DNA of 64,000 bases. Origin: Cupriavidus necator A5-1. Its GTDB lineage: Bacteria > Pseudomonadota > Gammaproteobacteria > Burkholderiales > Burkholderiaceae. A model generated the notes under the pieces. The model did not search any database and was not told the DNA's origin. It worked only from the letters and a program-made list of their open reading frames with translations. Position 1 is the stretch's first letter. Each line of letters opens with the position of its first letter. The position numbers and the translations under genes are program-made. The DNA lies in assembly GCF_000744095.1 (NCBI RefSeq), contig NZ_JQLI01000001.1, positions 1-64,000 of the forward strand. Direction: 5' to 3'. Below are positions 52,459 through 63,709 of this stretch, in pieces.

Positions 52459-52651
52459 TGGTGACGTCGCAGGTGGGATGCGGTAAAAAGATCGACTTTA
52501 CCGCCGAAAAGAAACAGGCACGACACCGATCCAAACCGCCAAGTTCATCCCGATGTCGTGCCCCACTCGTGCCAAGGGCGCGCGTGCCGGGCCAGTATGG
52601 CATGGCACGCCAATCCCGTCGAGGCCGTTTCGGCATGAATGGGGATTGCCG

Positions 52652-53088
52652 ATGCCGGCCACGGGCCGTCTCTGTGTGTGCGCCCATTGCCGGGCGCAGG
52701 TCATTGTTTGCCGCCGCTGCGACCGCGGCCAGATCTACTGCAATGGCGGCTGCTCGCAGGCAGCGCGCCGCGCCAGCCTGCGCGAGGCCGCCCAGCGCTA
52801 CCAGCGCAGTCGCCGCGGTCGTCTTGCGCATGCAGAACGGATGCGCCGATATCGAAGTCGTCAAAAGAAAGTGACGCATCAGGGTTCCGCCACGCAGGTC
52901 GCCGATGCTCTACTGCCGCTGACCTTGACGATGCCGGCCAGAGCACCGGCGCCCGCTGGCGCCTCAACACCTGTGCCTGAACATTGCCACTTCTGCCGTT
53001 GCGCATATTCGGGCTTTGTCCGCCTCGGACCACTGCGTCGTCGGGTCTTCCGTGATGTTCGTACGACTGACCGCACAGGACACGACCC

Positions 53089-53092
<4 letters not shown>
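52652..53092 (+). CDS. IS21-associated zinc-finger accessory protein
   Basis: 146 residues, ATG 52652 after GGGG. The N-terminus has C-A-H-C, C-R-R-C and Y-C-N-G-G-C clusters like a zinc ribbon ([20 protein letters not shown]), followed by an Arg-rich helix ([20 protein letters not shown]) and a second C-x-F-C-R-C near the end. I recall similar proteins next to istAB in a subgroup of IS21 elements. Role unknown; nucleic-acid binding is likely. It overlaps istA by four bases. Confidence 0.7.
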
Positions 53093-54577
<1,485 letters not shown>

Positions 54578-54591
<14 letters not shown>

Positions 54592-55345
54592 GAACCTGCA
54601 AAGCCGTGCAAACGCCTTGCGCCTGCATGGGCTACTGGCGCACTGGCCGGAGGTCGCCGACGCCGGTTGGGTGGCGCCGCTGCTGCAATGGGAAGAAGAG
54701 GAGCGCTCGCGCCGCTCGCTGGAGCGACGCATCCGGGATGCCCGCCTGGGCAACTTCAAGCCCTTGTGCGACTTCGACTGGGCCTGGCCGACGCGCTGCG
54801 ACCGGGCCGCCGTCGAAGAATTGATGTCGCTGGAGTTCGTCAAGGACGCGGCCAACGTCGTGCTGATCGGCCCGAACGGCGTCGGCAAATCGACCCTGGC
54901 GCTGAATCTGGCCTATCAGGCGCTCGTCCAAGGGCACACGGCGCTGTTCACCACCGCCGGCCAGATGCTCGGCGAGCTGGCCGCCCTCGACAGCGATTCG
55001 GCCTTGCGTCGACGCCTGCACCGCTATGCCTCGCCGGACGTGCTGGTCATCGACGAGGTCGGCTACCTGTCGTACTCGAACCGACATGCCGATCTGCTGT
55101 TCGAGCTCATCAGTCGCCGATATGGCGCCACCAGCACGGTGGTTACAACAAACAGACCATTCGCCGAATGGTCTGAGGTGTTCCCGAACGCCGCCTGCGT
55201 CGTCTCGCTGGTTGACCGACTGGTGCATCGTGCCGAAGTCATCGCGATCGAGGGCGAGTCGTATCGCGTCAAGGAAGCGCGTGAGCGGGCCGATCAGCGA
55301 GCAAAGAAACGCAACGTGGCCCGGGCGGAGAAAAAGCCATCATGA
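54578..55345 (+). CDS. istB: IS21-family helper ATPase IstB
   Basis: About 255 residues of the DnaC/IstB AAA+ family. Walker [16 protein letters not shown], Walker [15 protein letters not shown], sensor region [18 protein letters not shown] and the [20 protein letters not shown] motif are all present. IstB selects the target DNA for IstA. ATG 54578 sits seven bases after GGGAG; ATG 54572 is within that site. Overlaps istA and the following small gene. Confidence 0.95.
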
Positions 55346-55548
55346 CGCATCTGCACCTGCCTTCAGGAATCACCAACGGCCTGGACTTCCTGATCCCAGA
55401 CAACTGGTCCCCAGAACAGGCCCTCGCCGTCGTCGAACTCATCGACGATCTACGCGAGCGGATCTGCGCGCACTACCAGCTCGCGCTGCATGACCTGCTG
55501 AGTGAGCAGCGCTCGCCCCCCGAGAAAGGCCTCGACGATCCGTTCTAA
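55342..55548 (+). CDS. IS21-associated small protein, 68 aa
   Basis: ATG 55342 overlaps the istB stop. A short acidic helical protein (PDNWSPEQALAVVELIDDLR, ERICAHYQLALHDLLSEQ). Small genes of this kind follow istB in some IS21 elements; no function is known to me. Confidence 0.65.
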   Translation: MTHLHLPSGITNGLDFLIPDNWSPEQALAVVELIDDLRERICAHYQLALHDLLSEQRSPPEKGLDDPF

Positions 55549-55570
55549 CCAGCACCGTCCCTCCCAAACT

Positions 55571-55596
55571 GCAAGGGGCCGTACGCGGCCCCTTGC
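55571..55596 (+). terminator. Palindrome at the end of the IS21 gene set
   Basis: GCAAGGGGCC-GTACGC-GGCCCCTTGC is a perfect 10-base-pair stem 23 bases after the last IS21 gene. There is no T-run, so it may stop transcription weakly or protect the element from outside transcripts. Confidence 0.6.
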
Positions 55597-55647
55597 TTAC
55601 CCAACCATACGCCGCCATTTACTGTCGCTTTTACACCGCCGTCAACA

Positions 55648-55716
55648 GCAGGAGGCTCTACGCCATAGACGTCGCGCAGCAGCTGGGCCTGGACGGGAAT
55701 GTAGTTGTTGCACATG
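55648..55716 (-). pseudogene. SRAP/YedK-like protein, 5' start separated by IS21
   Basis: From ATG at 55716 the minus strand reads MCNNYIPVQAQLLRDVYG, then VEPP, to the IS edge. Met-Cys is the processed catalytic N-terminus of SRAP proteins (Cys2 attacks the abasic site), and M-C-N-N-Y is a common variant. Joined to the fragment at 51659-52321 it makes a normal-length protein (about 225 residues), showing the IS21 insertion separated the active cysteine from the rest. Confidence 0.82.
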
Positions 55717-55718
55717 CT

Positions 55719-56027
55719 CTACTCCTTCACGCGGTATATAGAGATCCCGGCATCTTCGAAGCTCGCCACCATGTCGTCGACGATATCAAGTAGCGGATCC
55801 CTGCCGGGGCTCATGTCTAGCATGCGGAGAACCGTGCGGTAAGCTGCAATTTCGTGCCAAGGCGGTTGTGATCCAGTAGAAAGCGAGTGAGCGCACTTGT
55901 TAAGCACGACTGACAGTTGAGCATACTCGTCTTGCAACCCTTTGTTAAAGAAGTATGGTCTCGCCTCGGGAAGCTTCCGAAATGCATGTTCCAGCGCGTC
56001 TTCCGCTTGCCATTGCCAATAGCTCAT
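55719..56027 (-). CDS. Hypothetical protein upstream of SRAP gene, 102 aa
   Basis: Unrecognised. It ends two bases before the SRAP start, so the two were cotranscribed. Helical and soluble (WQWQAEDALEHAFRKLPEAR, DEYAQLSVVLNKCAHSLSTG, RDPLLDIVDDMVASFEDAGI). No motif of known function. Context suggests an SOS-linked accessory gene. Confidence 0.65.
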   Translation of the reverse strand: MSYWQWQAEDALEHAFRKLPEARPYFFNKGLQDEYAQLSVVLNKCAHSLSTGSQPPWHEIAAYRTVLRMLDMSPGRDPLLDIVDDMVASFEDAGISIYRVKE

Positions 56028-56034
56028 GTCACAG

Positions 56035-56394
56035 CTAGTCCACGAACTTCATGTGTGCGCGCCGATCGCAAAGTAGGTCACAGTCCTGTTTCGGTATCAC
56101 TTTGATCGCCCATCCGAAGTAGCCCCACGTTGTGGCCAGGTCCTCTTGCCAGCACGCGTCGCAGGGGAGGGCATGTGGCGGGACCTCACCGGCGAGGATA
56201 TCTTTGCTTATGGCATTAAGGCTTTTCGGATTGTTGCAGTAACACTGGAACTGTTTGTCCCGAATACGGACATGCAGCGGCCCGACCACGCGTTGGTAGA
56301 GCTTGGGTGAGACGATGCGCAGCCGCTGGTGCACTGCTTCGAGGATCTCCGCTCGGCCAAGGCGTTCTGCATTCGCCTTGAGGTTCAGCAGTTA
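56035..56394 (-). CDS. Hypothetical Cys-containing protein, possibly 5'-truncated
   Basis: The minus strand reads LLNLKANAERLGRAEILEAV before the first good start, GTG 56334, and meets TAA at about 56394, so the natural start may be lost or lie at GTG 56334. The core (RVVGPLHVRIRDKQFQCYCN, ALPCDACWQEDLATTWGYFG, DCDLLCDRRAHMKF) has C-x-C, C-x-x-C and a later Cys pair that could hold zinc. It is followed 7 bases later by the 102-aa gene. Function unknown. Confidence 0.5.
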
Positions 56395-56425
56395 ATCTTC
56401 GGTGTCGTGTCGGCCCTGATGAATC

Positions 56426-56689
56426 CTAGTGAGCAAGCTGGACATTAGTCTCCTCCTGACTACCGGCAAGTAGTTTAACCGCAGCAGCGACCGAGATATC
56501 AGAAGGAAGGGCATCAATAAGGATGGGGTTCAGAGCGTTGAACGCTCCGGTAGCCGGGCGGCACTCCTGCTTGTGCGAGACACCTGTGCCGAGGACCCAC
56601 AGGAAGCGCATTACTACTTGGGCAGCCTCTTTTATGCCGGGCAGTGGAAACACCTCTCTTGGCATCAAAGGACTGACCAGTTTTGACAA
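56426..56689 (-). CDS. Hypothetical protein, 87 aa
   Basis: An open frame on the minus strand with normal-looking codon use (PLPGIKEAAQVVMRFLWVLG, NPILIDALPSDISVAAAVKL). The start is not supported by a ribosome site. It could be a fragment of a larger gene continuing from the dnaE2 side. Low confidence. Confidence 0.35.
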   Translation of the reverse strand: MSKLVSPLMPREVFPLPGIKEAAQVVMRFLWVLGTGVSHKQECRPATGAFNALNPILIDALPSDISVAAAVKLLAGSQEETNVQLAH

Positions 56690-56911
56690 ATTGCTGGCTC
56701 AGTCGCTGGCTGTGCCCAATTGGTTTTCCCGATACAGAAAGTCGGTTGCCAGAAGACACGGGGTTCATCGTGCAGAAGGCCTATCGGGCGAGCTTGGACC
56801 GTCATAACGCTGATCCCTACAGCGAAGTATTCGAGAGCCCGCCTTGGGATTGAGATGCCGCGGCGGGGCTGCTTACCTAGCAAGTTGAGGTCATGCGGCG
56901 GCCGAGGCCGT
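56690..56911. other. Gap with a possible C-terminal gene fragment
   Basis: On the plus strand, ending at TGA 56851-56853, the frame PDTESRLPEDTGFIVQKAYR then ASLDRHNADPYSEVFESPPW has protein-like composition but no start. It may be the tail of a deleted gene. Otherwise nothing recognisable between here and the end of dnaE2. Confidence 0.3.
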
Positions 56912-57734
56912 CTAGCAGAAGTCTCGGCTCGCTGGCTCTAGACCTCCGAGGAGCGGTGTCAGATCTACGACGTGCTGCGCGATCAGGTGCCGCACGTCGC
57001 CTTCGGATTGCCACTGGCCATAGATCCCGATGAGCGAGGCGTTGAGAATCTCCTTGCGGAAGCGCTCCAGCACTCCCGGCCAAACGATGACGTTGACCAC
57101 GCCCGTCTCATCCTCGATCGTCATAAACAAGACGCCGTTTGCGGTGCTCGGCCGCTGCCGCACCGTTACGATCCCGCAGCCGCGGGCGAGCTGCCGATTC
57201 TGGTAAGTGCTCAGCACCGAGGCTGGCTCGAAGCGGCGCGCCGCGAGCTGCGGCCGCAGCAGTGCTAGGGGATGCCGGTTGAGCGTGAGCCCCATGGCTC
57301 GATAGTCCGCAACGATCTCTTCGCCCTCCGTCTGGGGGCGCAGGGCAGGGCGGTCTTCGATCAGGTCGGCAGGCCGTAGCAAGTCTTTGTCGGGTACGGC
57401 AGCGGCCGCCTGCCAGAGCGCTTGGCGCCGATCGCCAGATAGCGTGCGCAAGGCGTTGCCCGCGGCGAGGACCTGGAGGTCGTGGCGGTCCAGGCCTGCG
57501 CGGCGCGCGAGATCCTTGATGGAGTCGAAGTGGCGAGCTGCCCGGTCGATCTCGATGCGCTGCGCCGCCTCCTCGCGCATCCCGCGTAGGCGCGATAGAC
57601 CCAGCCGCACCGCAGGCTGCCCGCCTTCTCGCCGCTCAAGGGTTGAATCCCACAGGCTGATGGTGACATCGGCAGGCCGTACCTCGACGCCGTGGCGCTT
57701 GCCGTCCTGCACGAGTTGGGAAGGGCTGTAGAAC
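56912..57734 (-). pseudogene. dnaE2: dnaE2 3' part, separated by IS4-family insertion
   Basis: Continues exactly from the codon where the 5' part stops: FYSPSQLVQDGKRHGVEVRP at 57734 downward. It holds the C-terminal finger and OB-fold regions of the error-prone polymerase (LGLSRLRGMREEAAQRIEID, RRAGLDRHDLQVLAAGNALR, the OB fold NGVLFMTIEDETGVVNVIVW, and the end DLTPLLGGLEPASRDFC). DnaE2 is the polymerase of the ImuA-ImuB-DnaE2 mutasome. Without removal of the IS no full-length protein can be made. Confidence 0.92.
57726..57734 (+). repeat. 9-bp target site duplication, left copy
   Basis: CTGTAGAAC flanks the left end of the IS; the identical copy is at 59208-59216. Nine-base duplications are typical of the IS50/Tn5 branch of IS4. 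Confidence 0.95.
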
Positions 57735-59207
57735 CATCTCCTTATACAGAAGTAGAACGGCCTCCGCAGCGGGGCGGGATAGCTGATGCCGCGAAAACTC
57801 TGGGGAAAGGGGTTGTAAACATCCGCAGACTCGCGTTTACTCTCGGATTTTCGAGCGGCAATGAGCAACGAGTCGGGGGCATGGGTGGACGAGGAATTTG
57901 AGAGTCTGGATCTTGGTGATCCGCGGCGGGATCGGCGCGCCAAGGAATTGCTCAAGCGGTTTGCGGCCCTGCCTACGGCGAGCATTCCCGGTGCGTGCGA
58001 TGACTGGTCGCAAACCATTGGGGCGTATCGGTTTCTGGGCAATGAGCAGATCGATTGGCGGGACGTGATGCAGCCCCATTGGGAGCGCACTGCAGCGAGG
58101 GCCGCGCAATTTCCGGTGGTGCTGTGCATCGCTGACACCACCGAGCTGAACTTCAATGGCCAGGAAATGGAGGGGCTGGGGCCGTTGAGCTACGAAGCCC
58201 AGCGGGGAATGTATCTCCATCCGACCTACGCGGTGACGCCAGACCGGGAGCCGCTGGGGGTGATCGATGCCTGGATGTGGGCTCGGGAACTGAAGGACGC
58301 CGATGGCCACCGCAGCGGGATCAAGGAAAGCGTGCGCTGGATCGAGGGGTACGAACGGGTGGCGGAGCAAGCCGCGCTGCTGCCCCAGACAAGGCTGGTG
58401 TATGTGACGGACCGCGAGGGTGACATCGCCGAGCTGATGGCGCGCGCCCAGGAACTTGGCCAGCCGGCTGACTGGCTGATCCGCAGCCAATACAACCGCA
58501 ACCTTGCTGAGGCGGGCAAGCTGTGGGATAGCGTTGACGCCAGCCCGGTGCTTGGGGAAATTACCTTTATCTTGCCAGGGCGTGCAGGCCAGAAAGCGCG
58601 CGAGGTCAAACAGGAGCTACGTGCACAACGTGTGCAGCTGCCGGGTACGATTGGAGCGGCGCTCACCTGTGTGGAGGCCAGGGAGATCGGAGCGCCCGCT
58701 GGCATCAAGCCAGTGGTTTGGCGCTTGTTGACGAACCGAGAAGCGCAGGACGCCGATGCTGTCATCGAACTCGTCGACTGGTACCGAGCCCGATGGGAGG
58801 TGGAGATGTTCTTCCATGTCCTGAAGACCGGCTGCAAGGTCGAAGCGCTACAGCTATCGCACATGGATCGCGTGGAGCGGGCCTTGGCGTTGTATATGGT
58901 GGTGGCGTGGCGCATTGCCCGCTTGATGCGGTTGGGCAGAACCTGCCCGGATCTGGATGCGTCACTGTTCTTCGACGCCGACGAGATTCGGGGGGCATAC
59001 GTGCTCGCCAAAAAAGCCCGCCCGAAGGTACCAGTCACACTCAATCAGATGATTCGGTTGGTGGCTTCCCTGGGTGGGTTCCTTGGGCGCAAGAGCGATG
59101 GTGAGCCCGGCGCCAAGACGATCTGGATCGGCATGCAGCGAACCATGGATGCCGCGCTCACCATTCAGGCACTGCGGGAAGAGTCATGACTTCTGTATAA
59201 GGAGATG
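57735..59207 (+). mobile_element. IS4-family (IS50 group) insertion sequence, 1473 bp
   Basis: Perfect 19-base terminal inverted repeats: CATCTCCTTATACAGAAGT at 57735-57753 and its complement at 59189-59207. Flanked by a perfect 9-base direct repeat of dnaE2. One intact transposase gene fills the element. Perfect ends and duplication show a recent insertion. Confidence 0.95.
57861..59189 (+). CDS. tnpA: IS4-family transposase (Tn5/IS50-like)
   Basis: 442 residues. The DDE motifs of the IS50 group are visible: [20 protein letters not shown] with the first Asp, [15 protein letters not shown] with the second Asp, and the YREK-like segment [20 protein letters not shown] with the catalytic Glu. 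The N-terminal part ([20 protein letters not shown]) is the usual end-binding domain. Intact; the stop is within the right inverted repeat. Confidence 0.95.
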   Translation: MSNESGAWVDEEFESLDLGDPRRDRRAKELLKRFAALPTASIPGACDDWSQTIGAYRFLGNEQIDWRDVMQPHWERTAARAAQFPVVLCIADTTELNFNGQEMEGLGPLSYEAQRGMYLHPTYAVTPDREPLGVIDAWMWARELKDADGHRSGIKESVRWIEGYERVAEQAALLPQTRLVYVTDREGDIAELMARAQELGQPADWLIRSQYNRNLAEAGKLWDSVDASPVLGEITFILPGRAGQKAREVKQELRAQRVQLPGTIGAALTCVEAREIGAPAGIKPVVWRLLTNREAQDADAVIELVDWYRARWEVEMFFHVLKTGCKVEALQLSHMDRVERALALYMVVAWRIARLMRLGRTCPDLDASLFFDADEIRGAYVLAKKARPKVPVTLNQMIRLVASLGGFLGRKSDGEPGAKTIWIGMQRTMDAALTIQALREES

Positions 59208-61549
59208 CTGTAGAACCCCATCGGCTGGCTATTGAGTAGCGCGCAGAGGAAGGCCGCCGGCTCGTGGCGCTTGAGCCAGGCGCTCGCATAGACTAGCAGG
59301 GCGAAGCTGGCCGCGTGGCTCTCTGGGAATCCATATTCGCCAAACCCTTGAATCTGTCGGACGATGTTTTCCGCGAACTCCAGATCGTAGCCCCGCTCGA
59401 GCATGCCGGTGACGATGCGCTCTTGGTACTTCTCCAGCCCTCCTTTACGCTTCCAGGCCGCCATCGCGCGCCGCAACTGGTCGGCCTCGCCGGCGGTGAA
59501 TCCGGCCGCGAGCATGGCCACCTGCATGACCTGTTCCTGGAAGATTGGGACCCCCAGCGTACGGGAGAGGGCGACTTTCATCGCCTCGCTTGGGTAGGTC
59601 ACCGGCTCGAGGCCTTGCCGCCTGCGCAGGAATGGATGGACCATGCCGCCCTGCACGGGACCAGGCCGCACGATGGCGACCTCAATCACCAGGTCGTAGA
59701 AGGTGCGGGGACGCAGCCGCGGCAGCATTGACATCTGCGCGCGCGACTCGATCTGGAACACGCCGATGGTGTCCGCCTTGCACAGCATGTCGTAAGTCTC
59801 GGGATCCTCTGCCGGGATGTCCTGCACTTCGAAGAGCTCGCCGCGCTGCTCGCTCACCAAGTCCAGCGTGCGACGGATGGCGGATAGTATTCCCAAGGCG
59901 AGGATATCGACCTTGAGGAGGCCGAGCGCGTCGAGGTCATCCTTGTCCCACTGGATGATGCTTCGCGCGGCCATGGCCGCATTCTCGATGGGCACCAGAC
60001 GTGACAGCTTGCCCGCCGAAAGGACGAAACCGCCAGGGTGCTGAGAGATATGACGGGGGAAACCGAGCAGCTGCGTTGCCATGCTTGCCCATCGCTGGGT
60101 GAGCTCGCTCTCGGTGTCCAGGCCGCATTCGACAAACCGCTTGATCAGGTCGGATCGGGAATCAAACCAGTGGTGAGCCTTGGCGACCTGGTCGACGATG
60201 GCCGGATCCATGCCCAAGGCCTTTCCTGACTCGCGCAGCGCGCCGCGGGGGCGATAAGTGGCCACCGCCGCGGTGAGGGCGGCGCGGTCCCGGCCGTATC
60301 GACGATAGAGGTACTGGATTACCTCTTCGCGCCGCTGGTGCTCGAAGTCGACGTCGATGTCGGGTGGCTCGTTGCGCTCCTTCGAGATAAAGCGCTCGAA
60401 AAGCAAGTTGCCGCGCGCCGGATCAACCTCGGTGATCCCCAGGCAGTAGCACACACTTGAGTTGGCTGCAGAGCCGCGCCCCTGGCACAAGATGCCGTTG
60501 TTGCGCGCAAACCTGACGATGTCGTACACAGTCAGGAAATAGTGCTCGTACCGAAGGTCCTTGATCAGCGCGAGCTCGTGCTCTATCTGGGACTGGACCG
60601 AGAGCGGGAACCCTTGGGGAAAGCGTCGATACGCGCCGGCGAACGTCTCCTGCCGTAGGTAGTCTTCCGGCGACACGCCGGGCGGAGTCAGTTGGTCCGG
60701 GTATTCATAGCGCAACTCATCGAGCGAAAAGGTCGAGAGATTGGCGATTTGCACGGACTCGGTAAGCGCGCGGTGCGGATAGATGTTGGCCAGACGGAGG
60801 CGGGAGCGCAGGTGCTGCTCCGCATTCGCAGTCAACTCGTACCCGCACGCTGGTACCGGTTTGCGCAGACGGATGGCACTGAGCACGTCATGGATGGGTT
60901 TGCGCGAACGCACGTGCATGAGCACGTGCCCGGTGGCCACCAGGCGCAGGTGGTTGGTGATTGATGCGCGCAGTACTCCTGCCCGGTGGATGTCATCCAT
61001 GGCCCGGTACAGCAGGGTGAGGCTGATCCACGCGCGGCCGGCGAAGGTGGCGGTGATCCACCGTGCCTGGGCATCGAGGGTCGCCTCCGGGGTGCAGAAG
61101 TCCGGCGTAAAGATGATCGTGCAGTCAGGCAATCCACGTAGATGCTCAAACCCCGGCCCGGGTCGGTCCAGGTCGCGCTGAGTGAGCCGGTAGGTTCCTT
61201 TTTCCGCGCCGCGAGTGCGCGCCATGGTGATGAGCTCGCACAAGTTCCCATACCCCTCGCGGTTGCGCGCGATTGCGACGAAGGAGAGCGACGGGCTGCC
61301 ATCCTCGTTCACCAGGCGGAACCATGCCCCAACCAGCAGCTTCAGGCCGTGGCGCTTTGCCTCCGTGTGTGCCCGCACGATGCCCGCAAGGGAGCACTCA
61401 TCTGTGATAGCCAGGGCGCTGTATCCCAGCTGCACGGCGCGCTCCACCAACTCCTCCGCGCGCGAAGCGCCTTTAAGGAACGAGAAGTTCGAGAGGCAGT
61501 GAAGCTCGGCGTAGCCGGGCAGGCCCGCGGCGGTCAGATCTGTGTCCAT
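59208..61549 (-). pseudogene. dnaE2: dnaE2 5' part, error-prone DNA polymerase, interrupted
   Basis: Starts at ATG 61549 with PHP domain [20 protein letters not shown] and [16 protein letters not shown], then the C-family polymerase core: [36 protein letters not shown] with the catalytic Asp residues, [36 protein letters not shown] and [20 protein letters not shown]. It breaks at MGFYS, where the IS4-family element sits. About 780 of roughly 1050 residues precede the break. The catalytic residues are encoded here, but the lost C-terminus binds DNA and ImuB, so the mutasome is probably dead. Confidence 0.93.
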
Positions 61550-61558
61550 TTGCGAGTC

Positions 61559-63022
61559 TCAACCGAACAGCCCGTGCAGGTACCACCGAGCTGTGTCGCC
61601 CTCAGGGCTGGCCATCCGCTCGCAAAAGATCCAGTAGAACGAATGGTCCTTACCCTCGGCGACGTAGTAGTCGCGGGTCACCAGGTCGCCCGCCCACCAC
61701 CCCGCCTCGATGCGCTCGGGTGGCGATACCAGGTGCAGGGGCGAGCCATAGAACGGCCGGTGGTCCCGCTCCAGCAAAGCGATGGGTTTGTCGAGCAGCC
61801 ATGCTGGGCGGGGGAGGTTGGGCCCGCGCTGGGCTGGGCGGGGCTTGCCGACGGCCGGTTCCCAGCCGTTGGCCACCTCCGGTCTGTAGTCTGCCTGTAA
61901 GGCGGGGCGAAGGATGTTCTCGGCGCCAAGCCTCGCGGTGAGCAACTCCATCACCCGTGCGTGGTCTTCCGGCGTGCCGCCGGGCTCGGGAAACAGATCT
62001 TCGCTGGGCGGATCCTTCGGCTGTACGTCCGTGACCGACAGGCGAACGGCGATCATCGGGGCCTCCATCTGTACGCGGGCGAGTCGCTCGCGCAGCAGGC
62101 GCATCAGGTGGTCCTCGCTCCAGCTGGGCTCCGCTAGGGCGATCTCGACTACCGTGGGCGGCACCGCGGAGCGCCCGCGCTCGTGCTGCAGCTTGACGGC
62201 AATCCTCGTCACGGCCAATTGATGGGCGGCCAGCCAGCCCAGCATCTGGACAATCAGGCCGCGCGCATAGAGCAAGGTCGCCTCGGCGTGCTCGATGCGG
62301 TCGGGCAGTTCCGCGCGTGCAGTAAAGCTTGGCGGCGCTTCGAGCCACTCGAAAATCTCGGGCGCCAAGCCGAGTGCCCTGTCCAACGTTTCGTTGAGTT
62401 CCTGGCCGCACCGGCGCTGAAGGCCGGCGCGCGGCAGCTGGCGCAGGTCACCAAGCGTTCTACAGCCCAAGCCATCCAGCCATTCGAGGTAGGGACGGGC
62501 TGCTGGCAGCACCGCCGCCGACATCCCGGTGACCTGGCGCTCGAGGGAGCGATGGGACAGCGCGCGGCCGCCGCCGGCGCGTGCCAACAGCCAAGCCCCC
62601 TCAGCCGTCGGGGCGCAACCGGTCACGGGTGTCACGCCAAGCGCGCGGGCAGTCGCGCGTACGCGGCGCAGCAGCTTCCGGATGCCGCCGAAGAGTCGCA
62701 GGCTCGCCGATACGTCGACCAGGACGCAGGCCTCCTCTGCTTCGACAACATTGGGCGAGAACTGGAGCAAGGCGGTCGCGGCGCGACGCAGGCTCTCGGC
62801 TTCCTTCTGGAGCGCCCGGTCGAAGATGAGGGTCTGCGGCGCCATGGTCAGTACACCGCCCCGGCGCATGCCAAGGCGAACGCCGGCGCGTGCTGCCATC
62901 GGGGTCATGGCACACACCTTCTCGCTTTCCAATACTGCCGTTGGCAGCTCAGTGGACCAGCTCGGCCGGAACACTTCGAGGGGTAGCGATGGCAGGTGTA
63001 GGCAGATCCACAGGCGCAACAT
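61559..63022 (-). CDS. imuB: ImuB, Y-family polymerase-like mutasome scaffold
   Basis: 487 residues from ATG at 63022 (MLRLWICLHLPSLPLEVFRP). Y-family core segments are present (VCAMTPMAARAGVRLGMRRG, ACVLVDVSASLRLFGGIRKL, GRALSHRSLERQVTGMSAAV, WLDGLGCRTLGDLRQLPRAG), and the C-terminus has the ImuB tail (GWWAGDLVTRDYYVAEGKDH, then SFYWIFCE, WYLHGLFG). ImuB is catalytically inactive and links DnaE2 to the beta clamp; GLFG at the end is a conserved ImuB feature. The start overlaps imuA by 74 bases. Intact, ending 10 bases before dnaE2. Confidence 0.92.
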   Translation of the reverse strand: MLRLWICLHLPSLPLEVFRPSWSTELPTAVLESEKVCAMTPMAARAGVRLGMRRGGVLTMAPQTLIFDRALQKEAESLRRAATALLQFSPNVVEAEEACVLVDVSASLRLFGGIRKLLRRVRATARALGVTPVTGCAPTAEGAWLLARAGGGRALSHRSLERQVTGMSAAVLPAARPYLEWLDGLGCRTLGDLRQLPRAGLQRRCGQELNETLDRALGLAPEIFEWLEAPPSFTARAELPDRIEHAEATLLYARGLIVQMLGWLAAHQLAVTRIAVKLQHERGRSAVPPTVVEIALAEPSWSEDHLMRLLRERLARVQMEAPMIAVRLSVTDVQPKDPPSEDLFPEPGGTPEDHARVMELLTARLGAENILRPALQADYRPEVANGWEPAVGKPRPAQRGPNLPRPAWLLDKPIALLERDHRPFYGSPLHLVSPPERIEAGWWAGDLVTRDYYVAEGKDHSFYWIFCERMASPEGDTARWYLHGLFG

Positions 63023-63653
63023 GGCGGTGGAGAAGGCTCGGCGATGGCTCGAGCCAGATAAGCAGCGGCGCATCCTGCTGGGGGCCGCGCCGCTTGAGAA
63101 AGGTCACCTCGATGCCGCCGGCGGCCGGACTGATGGCGAGGCGTAATGGCGCGGGGGAAGCGTCGCGCGCGCAGGCGATAGGGCGCACGAGGCAAAACAG
63201 GGCTTCGCCCGACTGAGCGGCCAGGTGGAGACGGCGCAGCGCGTCTGAGCGGATGTGCTGTTGCCAGAGCAGTACGGCGCCGCAAGTACCGGCGCGCAGC
63301 AGCTGCTCGGTAGCCCACAGCGTGTCGGCGGTTCGCTGTCCCCGAATCCACAGGATCTGCTGGGCCGGCAAGCCCCAGCTTGTCAGAGCGAGCGCCTGTG
63401 GCGTGTGAGGCGGCTGAATCAGCGCAACCGGCCGCGAAGCGGCGGCGAGCAGGGCCGGGCGCAGCAGGCGCAACTCGCCCACGCCAGGCTGCCGCGTGAG
63501 CAACTCAACCAACGTGCCCACCGGCCAGCCGCCGCCAGGCAGCTCGCTGGCCAGTTCCGGATAGCCGGTTGGCAGCGTGCGACCGGCCGGCCGCGCCAGT
63601 TGGGAGGCGCGCCAAAGTGCGGGGTGGATGGTTTCCGGGTTTGGGGTGGACAT
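62949..63653 (-). CDS. imuA: ImuA, SOS mutagenesis accessory protein
   Basis: 234 residues with ImuA/RecA-related motifs: IHPALWRASQLARPAGRTLP, TGYPELASELPGGGWPVGTL, VELLTRQPGVGELRLLRPAL, PPHTPQALALTSWGLPAQQI. First gene of the imuA-imuB-dnaE2 operon, with two LexA boxes just upstream. ImuA supports translesion synthesis by binding RecA and ImuB. ATG at 63653. Confidence 0.92.
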   Translation of the reverse strand: MSTPNPETIHPALWRASQLARPAGRTLPTGYPELASELPGGGWPVGTLVELLTRQPGVGELRLLRPALLAAASRPVALIQPPHTPQALALTSWGLPAQQILWIRGQRTADTLWATEQLLRAGTCGAVLLWQQHIRSDALRRLHLAAQSGEALFCLVRPIACARDASPAPLRLAISPAAGGIEVTFLKRRGPQQDAPLLIWLEPSPSLLHRHVAPVDLPTPAIATPRSVPAELVH

Positions 63654-63665
63654 GAGGCTGCAGAG

Positions 63666-63681
63666 CTGTCTGTCCGTACAG
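63666..63681 (-). promoter_or_regulatory. LexA (SOS) box, proximal
   Basis: CTGTCTGTCCGTACAG matches the CTGT-N8-ACAG consensus exactly, 13 bases before the imuA start codon. Binding of LexA would block transcription of the mutasome until DNA damage. Confidence 0.8.
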
Positions 63682-63685
63682 TGTA

Positions 63686-63701
63686 CTGTATGTTTATACA
63701 G
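63686..63701 (-). promoter_or_regulatory. LexA (SOS) box, distal
   Basis: CTGTATGTTTATACAG is a perfect CTGT-N8-ACAG site with the AT-rich core preferred by LexA. Its centre is 20 bases from that of the proximal box, two helical turns, so two dimers could sit on one face. Confidence 0.88.
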
Positions 63702-63709
63702 TATTGGTG

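Noticed and set aside
59165..59207. Reading the dnaE2 5' frame through into the IS4-family end
   Set aside because: The extra codons after MGFYS come from the inverted repeat; the true continuation is at 57734.
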